From contig CAMDHB010000104.1 of assembly GCA_945897655.1 (NCBI GenBank), forward strand, positions 1 through 9,755: a DNA stretch of 9,755 bases, read 5' to 3'. Position 1 is the stretch's first letter. Every line of letters begins with the position of its first letter. The position numbers and the translations under genes are program-made. The stretch is from Pseudorhodobacter antarcticus (lineage in GTDB: Bacteria; Pseudomonadota; Alphaproteobacteria; Rhodobacterales; Rhodobacteraceae). The notes under the pieces were generated by a model that worked only from the letters and a program-made list of their open reading frames with translations, ran no database searches and had not been told where the DNA came from. Positions 1 through 5,900 of the stretch are shown piece by piece.

Positions 1-22
1 CTTTGAACAGATGGACGGTCAT
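1..22 (-). CDS. Start of a fourth operon gene, truncated by the window edge
   Basis: On the minus strand an ATG at 22-20 overlaps the TGA of the glutathione S-transferase gene as ATGA, the same junction seen at the two upstream gene boundaries. Only seven codons remain in the window (MTVHLFK), so no family can be assigned. A Rieske oxygenase needs an electron-transfer partner (flavin/2Fe-2S reductase or ferredoxin), and such a gene could lie here or further downstream, but nothing in these seven residues shows it. The call rests on the repeated overlap pattern and the absence of a terminator after the preceding gene. Confidence 0.5.
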
Positions 23-672
23 GCTTGGCTACCTGTGGGTTCGGGCTTCAGCTCGTGCAGGCGGTGGATGCCGGGCATTTCGATAAAGCGGGGCAGGGCG
101 CGCAAGGACCGGGTCCAGAGCCGGATCGTCGGGTAAGGATCGGTCGATATGCCGCCATCCGGTGCCAGCATGGCATGGGGGAAAGAGGCGATATCTGCCA
201 GCGTGGGCCGATTTCCTGCCAGAAACGCATCGCCCCGCAAACGCGCCTCGATCAGAGCACCCTCAAGCTCCCGCAGGGCGGCGACCCCGGCCTTGCGGCA
301 AGCGTCGACGTCGGCAGGCTTTTGCAGCATGTCATGGGTCCGCGCCTTGCCGATGCTGGCCGACAGCCTGTGCCCGAAGGCCAGCCATTGCGACACCCGC
401 CCGCGCATGACGGGTGTGTCATCGCCCAGCCAATCGGGGCCATGGGCTGCCGCAACATAGGTCAGGATCGCGGCGGATTCGGTCAGCAGCAGATCACCGT
501 CCTGCAGCACCGGAATTGTGCCCGCCGGGTTCATCAGCAGAAAGGCCGGGCTGCGATGTTCGCCACCTGGGTGAAAATCAACCGCCCGCAGGTCAAGCCG
601 CGCGCCGACCAATGACGCCAGAAGCCGCACCTTGTAGCAGTCTGGGCTGAGGATGTAGTCGTAAAGGATCAT
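19..672 (-). CDS. Glutathione S-transferase family protein
   Basis: A full-length 217-aa cytosolic GST. The N-terminal thioredoxin-fold domain (about residues 1-78) starts MILYDYILSP, has a Ser/Cys pair at S9 and C12 (SPDCYKVR) at the usual catalytic position, the cis-proline loop TIPVL with P54, and the glutathione gamma-glutamyl-binding pair E65-S66 (LLTESAAIL). The all-helical C-terminal domain follows, with the N-capping-box/hydrophobic-staple region LAGNRPTLADIASFP around residues 151-165 and the conserved D160. Its ATG overlaps the stop of the oxygenase gene (ATGA, 669-672), so it is probably translated from the same mRNA. Known GSTs in catabolic operons perform ether cleavage, dehalogenation, isomerisation or conjugation of electrophilic intermediates. 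Which applies here cannot be told. The GST family call is secure; the reaction is unknown. Confidence 0.9.
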   Translation of the reverse strand: MILYDYILSPDCYKVRLLASLVGARLDLRAVDFHPGGEHRSPAFLLMNPAGTIPVLQDGDLLLTESAAILTYVAAAHGPDWLGDDTPVMRGRVSQWLAFGHRLSASIGKARTHDMLQKPADVDACRKAGVAALRELEGALIEARLRGDAFLAGNRPTLADIASFPHAMLAPDGGISTDPYPTIRLWTRSLRALPRFIEMPGIHRLHELKPEPTGSQA

Positions 673-1505
673 GCCGCCACCAGTTGCGCGCCATAGGTAA
701 AGCCGCGCCGCTTTAGCCAGCGCCGATAGGCTACCGACGTAAGGTCCGCCCGCGTAGGAATCTCAAGCCCCGGGTCCAGCGGCAACAGGCTCGGTTGCTG
801 GTTTTCCAGGATCGAGCGGTCTTGCAAGAAGATCGTCTGCTGGAAATGGATCAGGTCGGTCAGCGGTGTGGTGTCATCAAACAGCGCCATCCAGGGCCAG
901 ACTTCGCACAGCGTTTCGGTCAAGGGCTGCACGAACAGGGTGATCACATCCCATTCGCCCGGACGCGGCGGGCAGGTCTTGTACAGCACCGACACCGTGG
1001 GCGCGGGAACGCGGTACATGTATTCCGTGGTGATCCCGCCAGCCGCCGATTTGGCGGCCTGTGGTTGGTAGAACTGCACCTTGGTCGCCCAGACCTCGTC
1101 CACCTCATCCCGGATCGCCACTTCATAGCGGCCAACCTCGGTATGCGGTTCGGCGCCAAGGATATCGGTGTGGACAAAGGGGAAATGGGCGATATCCAGG
1201 AAATTCTCGACCGCGCGGAGGGGTGAGCATTTGACGCGGACGAGGCCCACATCAACCAGACGGCGGCCAGGCTGGTCCGCCTCGGGGATGTCGAACAGGG
1301 GGCGGGTGGGGCTGCCCAAACTGGTCCAGACATGGCCATAGCGGGCCTGGGACGGTAGGACCCGGCCTGCGGCGGTCACCAAGGGCAGGCCGTCTTCCAG
1401 CGTCACGCAGATCGACTCGCCCAAGAGTAGCGTGGAGCGGTCTTCACGGCGCAGTTGGCTGACCATGGCCACAGGATACCATTCGTCGCGGATGGGGTCG
1501 GTCAT
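669..1505 (-). CDS. Rieske-less catalytic subunit of a Rieske-type non-haem iron oxygenase (VanA-like)
   Basis: This 278-aa protein matches the catalytic (mononuclear iron) half of vanillate demethylase/phenoxybenzoate dioxygenase-type oxygenases. The motif N101-x2-D104-x2-H107-x4-H112 (ENFLDIAHFPFVH) supplies two histidine iron ligands and the aspartate that normally bridges to the Rieske centre of the neighbouring subunit. The third carboxylate ligand is likely D229 in LQDRSILENQQP, a segment typical of the C-terminal helix in this group. The N-terminal ~95 residues contain no CxH...CxxH, so the protein cannot bind a Rieske cluster, and it is about 70 residues shorter than ordinary single-chain VanA-type enzymes. 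The missing cluster is encoded by the gene immediately upstream, with which it overlaps by ATGA (1502-1505). A two-chain terminal oxygenase is the natural reading. NdmC, a caffeine-pathway demethylase lacking its Rieske domain, is a known precedent for separation. The substrate is unknown; an aromatic or ether compound is plausible given the GST neighbour. Confidence 0.85.
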   Translation of the reverse strand: MTDPIRDEWYPVAMVSQLRREDRSTLLLGESICVTLEDGLPLVTAAGRVLPSQARYGHVWTSLGSPTRPLFDIPEADQPGRRLVDVGLVRVKCSPLRAVENFLDIAHFPFVHTDILGAEPHTEVGRYEVAIRDEVDEVWATKVQFYQPQAAKSAAGGITTEYMYRVPAPTVSVLYKTCPPRPGEWDVITLFVQPLTETLCEVWPWMALFDDTTPLTDLIHFQQTIFLQDRSILENQQPSLLPLDPGLEIPTRADLTSVAYRRWLKRRGFTYGAQLVAA

Positions 1506-2116
1506 GCAACGATGCCTTCTGCCTGCCGCCGCAGTGCCTCCAGCGCGCGCGACGCCTTGGTCAGCGCGATAGGGGAAGCGGTTGCATCGGCCAGCACATG
1601 CAGGGCCATTCTGCCTGCCGGCAGGAATTGTATCATGATCGTCACCGCAACACCGGCAAGTAAGCCGCGCGCCACCAGGCCCGACACCGAAAACCCAGCG
1701 ACGGACCAGTCCACCCCGGCCTCGACCGTTAGCGAGCGCAGCGCCACGCCTTCGAATGTCGGGGGCAGAGCATCGATGGCATGTGGCGCAATCCAGACCA
1801 CTCCGCCGACCTCAACCGCGTAATAGACCGGAACGCGGATCGCTTCGGGGGGTACAAGATCGGGATGGGCGGGGATACGCAAGCAATTGCCTTGGGAGCT
1901 ATAGCTCCAGCCGTGATAGATGCACGACAGCGCCTCGCCGCGCACAAAGCCATGCGACAGGCGCATGCCACGGTGCGGGCACCGGTCCGACCATGCCGCC
2001 AGACGACCTGACGCACTGCGCCACAGCGCCACGTCCATCCCGTCCACGCAGACAGGCATCACCCCCAAGCAAGGCAAGTCGCGCGACAACGCGACCGGAG
2101 TCCAGACAGCAGTCAT
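1502..2116 (-). CDS. Rieske [2Fe-2S] protein, partner of the downstream oxygenase subunit
   Basis: A 204-aa protein with a complete oxygenase-type Rieske motif: C46-P-H48 (DRCPHRG), 16 residues, then C65-x2-H68 (CIYHGW). That is the CxH-x16-CxxH spacing of aromatic-ring oxygenases. The start MTAVWTPVALSRDL fits the normal N-terminus of such domains. The Rieske domain ends near residue 115. The remaining ~90 residues lack the NxxDxxHxxxxH iron site, but VTIMIQFLPAGRMALHVLAD (159-178) parallels VITLFVQPLTETLCEVW of the downstream subunit, so this tail may be a shrunken catalytic domain. The protein presumably carries electrons from an unseen reductase to the mononuclear iron of the next gene's product. 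It is first in the operon, with a weak GGAA ribosome-binding site about 10 nt before the ATG and an inverted repeat 48-69 nt upstream. Confidence 0.88.
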   Translation of the reverse strand: MTAVWTPVALSRDLPCLGVMPVCVDGMDVALWRSASGRLAAWSDRCPHRGMRLSHGFVRGEALSCIYHGWSYSSQGNCLRIPAHPDLVPPEAIRVPVYYAVEVGGVVWIAPHAIDALPPTFEGVALRSLTVEAGVDWSVAGFSVSGLVARGLLAGVAVTIMIQFLPAGRMALHVLADATASPIALTKASRALEALRRQAEGIVA

Positions 2117-2121
2117 TAGTT

Positions 2122-2136
2122 CGTTTCCGGTAAACG
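2122..2136. promoter_or_regulatory. Imperfect palindrome in the leader of the Rieske operon
   Basis: The 15-bp stretch CGTTTCCGGTAAACG has 5-bp arms CGTTT/AAACG around a CCGGT centre and lies 5-20 nt upstream of the Rieske ATG, overlapping its ribosome-binding site. It could be a repressor site or a small hairpin affecting initiation. It is short enough to occur by chance. Confidence 0.2.
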
Positions 2137-2163
2137 GCCTTTTGGGTCACGTTATGTCGACTT

Positions 2164-2185
2164 CGGTTGGCTGTCTTGCCAACCG
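2164..2185. promoter_or_regulatory. Inverted repeat upstream of the Rieske operon, candidate operator
   Basis: Two perfect 8-bp arms, CGGTTGGC (2164-2171) and GCCAACCG (2178-2185), are separated by six bases. No T-tract follows on either strand, so a Rho-independent terminator is unlikely. Centred about 58 bp upstream of the start codon, it suits a dimeric transcription factor. No regulator gene is in the window, and no convincing -35/-10 pair was found beside it. A looser pair, GGCATG (2190-2195) and CATGCC (2222-2227), lies just further upstream. The 164-bp gap 2117-2280 holds no other recognisable element. Confidence 0.4.
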
Positions 2186-2280
2186 CGCAGGCATGGGCGA
2201 TCCTCAAGGGGAATCGATGTTCATGCCTAATTCTTAGACTGGTTCGCCCGATATGTAACCACTTTGTGAAAGCGCCAAGG

Positions 2281-2631
2281 TCACAGGGCCTCACCATTCT
2301 CCAGTTGCCGCCTTTCAATTGCGTCGACCCATACATCTATCGGGCCCAGCGAGACACCCAACTCCATTGCAGCGATCAGGTCAGGGGGGCCGCTGAGGGT
2401 GATCTCCACCTGCCCATCGGCGCGGCGCAAAGGTGCACCCTGCAGGCCAAGCCGCCTAATGTGCCGCACGATCCAAGGCAGAAAGCTGTCAGCCACCAGA
2501 TCTCCCTTGATGATGAACTGCTCGACCGCCACTGTCCAGAACTCCGCATGACCCGACCAGATTGACAACAAACCCTGTGCAACACAATCACGCCAAAATG
2601 TTCCATGGGTGCTGATGGCGAATACCGCCAT
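2281..2631 (-). CDS. Small ORF with a degenerate acylphosphatase-like region, 5' end disrupted
   Basis: The ORF encodes 116 aa. Residues ~38-105 have the spacing of an acylphosphatase: a strand ending in I-x-G (FIIKGDL), a helix (SFLPWIVRHIRRLGLQG), then DGQVEITLSGPPDLIAAME and a closing VWVDAIE strand. In true acylphosphatases the loop is GVGFR with a catalytic Arg, and an Asn follows in GWVRN. Here the loop reads VADSFLPW (Leu51 at the Arg position) and the Asn region reads GAPLRRADG, so hydrolase activity is not expected. The ATG at 2631 lies inside the broken IS3 orfA remnant (ending near 2624), so the first residues probably come from the IS junction and the original start is lost. An in-frame TTG near codon 21 is an alternative. 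The fold assignment is a by-eye resemblance, and the ORF may be a decaying gene. Confidence 0.4.
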   Translation of the reverse strand: MAVFAISTHGTFWRDCVAQGLLSIWSGHAEFWTVAVEQFIIKGDLVADSFLPWIVRHIRRLGLQGAPLRRADGQVEITLSGPPDLIAAMELGVSLGPIDVWVDAIERRQLENGEAL

Positions 2632-2764
2632 ACCTCGCTTGCCATTTGAAGAACGAAGAGTAGCTCATGCCGTGCTCACGGCTCACTTCGGCTACCGGCA
2701 CATAAAGTTCGGTACGCCGCAGGATCGCGATGATCTGCGCCTCAGTGTATCTTATTGTCTTCAT
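2624..2764 (-). pseudogene. IS3-family transposase orfA, N-terminal fragment
   Basis: From ATG 2764 the minus strand reads MKTIRYTEAQIIAILRR, then PVAEVSREHGMSYSSFFKWQ and ARYGG, the N-terminal helix-turn-helix of IS3-family OrfA proteins (typical pattern TEEQII..L...GVPVAELCRKHGIS..TFYKWRAKYGGM). After YGG the similarity stops and the frame runs into unrelated residues, ending at a TGA at 2588-2590. Full OrfA proteins continue with a leucine-zipper region of about 40 residues, absent here, as is orfB. The 47-codon remnant is therefore inactive. The in-frame extension upstream of 2764 (to 2875) is not transposase-like. Confidence 0.8.
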
Positions 2765-2820
2765 TAACAATCTGCTGAAGCGTCTTGCAGTTAAGTTTCT
2801 GCCAATGCAGACACTTACGT
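2624..2820 (-). mobile_element. Remnant of one end of an IS3-family element
   Basis: This covers the orfA fragment plus the ~55 bp before its ATG that would form the left end of the element. On the minus strand the upstream stretch begins near 2820 with TGAACGTAAGTGTCTGC, which resembles the TG-starting terminal repeats of IS3 elements, but no matching right end exists to confirm it. The inner break at about 2624 abuts the start of the acylphosphatase-like ORF. Outside this remnant, 2821-2935 contains only hairpins beyond the RTX stop codon. Confidence 0.4.
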
Positions 2821-2886
2821 TCAGGTGTGATTGCCGATGGGCAGTTGTTTCGTTCATGCGTCGACTACCAAACACCAGTAAAGCAT

Positions 2887-2921
2887 TGGCCCCAAAAGGG
2901 CCACTGCACGAAAACTTTCGT
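2887..2921 (-). terminator. Hairpin pair downstream of the RTX gene, possible terminator
   Basis: Fifteen bases after the RTX stop codon (in transcription direction) comes a near-perfect palindrome ACGAAA/TTTCGT (2908-2921). It is followed by a GC-rich hairpin TGGCCC (2887-2892)/GGGCCA (2898-2903) with a 5-nt loop. On the minus strand the second hairpin is followed by ATGCTTT rather than a clean T-run, so it would be a weak intrinsic terminator or a 3'-end stabilising structure. Confidence 0.35.
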
Positions 2922-2935
2922 TTAACGCAATCAAC

Positions 2936-5900
2936 TTAAACGATCAAGAAATCATCAAATAGAAGACTTGGTGCACCGGTCAATATGGCGAATTGAATGG
3001 CAGCACCACTTCCGCTGCCATCAGCATCATAGTAGAGTGCTCCGGTTGTGCTGTTGTAGATGATGCGATCCGCCACGTCATTTCCAGAAACCGCACCCGC
3101 GCTTGAATAGAAGGCGTCTTCTGACAGAATTCCTGCAACGCCAAGTCCTGTCATGACCGCCCTGTCCAGCCAGATCTCGTCTGAGCCCGAGGTGAAGTCC
3201 GTGAGGCTGTCGACCCCAGTCAGGGAGACGAATACAAAGCTGTCCGCCCCAGCCCCTCCTGTGAGACTGTCTGCCCCAGCGCCTCCGGTCAGACTGTCCG
3301 CTCCAACGCCTCCGGTCAGACTGTCCGCGCCGCTGCCACCGACGATGCTGTCCGCCCCAGCGCCACCCGTGATGGTCGAGGCTCCGGTGGCAAAGCCGTT
3401 CAGCGTGAAGCCTTCGGTCTGATTGGACAAATTGAGCGACAGCGCAGTCGCGGTCAGCGTGACTACCTCGACAGTTGCAAGCTGACCGTCGCTGGCCGCG
3501 GTGAAGGCCGTGCCCAGCTGCAACACATCGCTGCCCGCGCCACCTTCCAGAACCGCATCCGACTGCGCGCCAATCAAGGTGTCGTTCCCTTCCCCCCCAT
3601 AAAGGCTGTCCACGCCTTCCGCCCCATAAACGCTGTCCGCGCCTGCTCCACCCGTAAGACTGTCAGCACCCAGGCCGCCGATCAGCAGATCGACTCCGGC
3701 ACCGCCGACGATCGTCGAGACCCCATCAGCCCAGCCGTTCAGGGTGAAACCTTCGGTCTGATTGGACAGATTAAGTGTTAGCCCGTCTGCTGCCAGCGAC
3801 ACTGCTTCGACATTCGCAATTTGGGCGTCAGTCACCGATGTAAAATTGCCCACTAGCGCCAGCGTATCCGTGCCGGTGCCACCATCCAGCAGGTTGTCTG
3901 TCTGCTCACCGACCAGGACATCGTTCCCGATCCCACCCATGAGGCTGTCCACGCCTGTGCCGCCAAAGATCGTATCTGCGCCGGAAGTGCCAAGGATGCT
4001 TGAGGCTCCGGTGGCAAAGGCGTTCAGGATGAGGGCTTCGGTCTGGCTTGTCAGATCAAGCGTTAGCCCCGTCACAGTCAGCGTCACGACCTGCATGTTG
4101 ACGATCTGCGCGTCAGTGGCCGCCGTGAAACTGGCCGCGATTTGAAGCACATCGTTGCCCGCGCCGCCGTCGATCAGCACATCGGCCTGATCCCCGACCA
4201 TGGTGTCATCTCCCAGACCGCCAATCAGGCTATCCGCGCCTTCGCCACCTGCAAGACTGTCTGCCCCACTGCCCCCTATGATGGTATCCGCCCCGGCGCC
4301 CGCAACAATCGTCGAGGTTCCGGTGGCAAAGCCATTCACTTTTAACGCTTCAGTTTGCCGGGCCAAACTCAGTATGATCCCGGACTGGGTCAGCGTCACG
4401 GTCTCGATATTGATGATCTGAGCGTCACTCGATGAGACGAAGCGGGATGCCAATTGCAGGATATCGTTATTCTCGCCGCCATCCAGAACCGCGTCGGCCG
4501 CCTCGCCCACAAGAATGTCATTGCCCGAGCCGCCGAAAAGTCTGTCTACACCTGTACCACCGTTCAAAAGGTCGGTGCCGTTGCCGCCAAAGAGCGTATC
4601 TTTGCCATCCATGCCCATGAGCGTGTCGTTGCCCGCCTCACCCAGAAGCTGGTTTTCGCGACGGCTGCCAAGCAACAGGTTATCAAGCGCGTTGCCTGTG
4701 CCATTGGTGGCGGACACTCCGGCAAGCTCCAACTCCTCGACATTGGCGGAGAGGCTATAGGTCGCCTGGCTGATGATGCGGTCCACGCCCTGGTCCGCAA
4801 GTTCGACCACAACATCGCCTGAGACGTCGAGGACATAGGTGTCGTTGCCCGCACTACCCGTCATGGTATCATTGCCCGCACCACCATCCAGCATGTCATT
4901 GCCTGCTAGGCCGGTAAGCTGGTTGGCTGCGGTATCGCCCGTCAGCGTGTCATCGCCGCTGCCGCCGATCAGGTTTTCGATCCCATACAGGCGGTCGGTC
5001 CCGTCCTGCGCACTTCGAGACAGGCTTTTGATAAGGCTGGCATCAACGCCGGTCGTTGTGACTTCGTAGGATACCGTGTCAACGCCTGCGTCGCCGAACA
5101 GCTGATCGGAACCCGCCCCCCCCAGCAAGGTATCGTTATCCGTCCCGCCATAAAGCGTGTCGCGCCCCGCTCCGCCGATCAGCAGATCCGCCCCGCCAAG
5201 GCCAGACAGGGCGTCATTGCCAAACAGGCCATCCACCAGATCCCCCAGCGCCGTACCGGTGAAGACCTCGTCCGCCCCGGTCAGAAACTGCGTGTCGTCA
5301 TTCAGGATGGTGACCGATGAACTGGACTGTTGAAGGATCAGCCCAACCGAGGGATTCCCCAACGTGACCCTGAAGGTTTCCGCCGCCTCATGGTCAGCGT
5401 CGGTCGCGATCTGCACGGTGAAGGTCGCGGTTCTTTGCCCGGCAAGAACGGTCACGGTCCCAGATGGGAGCGGGCCCAAGGTCACGAAATCAGAACTGTT
5501 GAGGGATGACGTAACCGCCGCCACCGCATAATCCAGCGTCACGTTGCTGGCGGCGATCCGGTCCAGCGTGACGGTGAATTGCACCGTCGTTGTTCCAGAA
5601 TTGCCTTCGGTGACTTGCTGTGCGGAACTGGTCAGGTTTACCAGCCGCGGCAGGCGGTTGGTGGTCAGGTCCGTGCCAAAGTACATGGTTTCGAAGCCAG
5701 TTGCCGTCAGGCTGCCAGCTGTGCCAGCAATTGTATAGACGTCACTTGCAAGTGTGATCGTCCAGCTGTCAAAGGTTCCTGCGATGATCAAGATGTCGTT
5801 TCCGGCGCCCCCTTCGACTGTGTCATTGCCAGTGCCTGCCTGAACCGTATCGTCACCCGCGCCGCCAACCAGCAGATCGGCCCCGCCCGCTCCGCTGATC

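Noticed and set aside
25..2133. Plus-strand and alternative-frame ORFs overlapping the Rieske/GST operon (for example 25-615, 795-1226, 1756-2133)
   Set aside because: The opposite strand carries well-conserved enzyme motifs across the same bases; the alternative frames show none.
2164..2185. Inverted repeat as a Rho-independent terminator of the acylphosphatase-like ORF
   Set aside because: No T-tract follows on the minus strand (AAGTCGACATAACG), so an operator is the better reading.
2765..2875. In-frame upstream extension of the IS3 orfA fragment to an ATG at 2875
   Set aside because: The extension has no similarity to transposases; the family start is MKTIRYTE at 2764, so the extra residues come from the IS terminus and flanking DNA.
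3237..3371. Regular 27-bp repeats considered as a CRISPR-like array
   Set aside because: There are no spacers; the units are contiguous, in frame and encode RTX nonapeptides.
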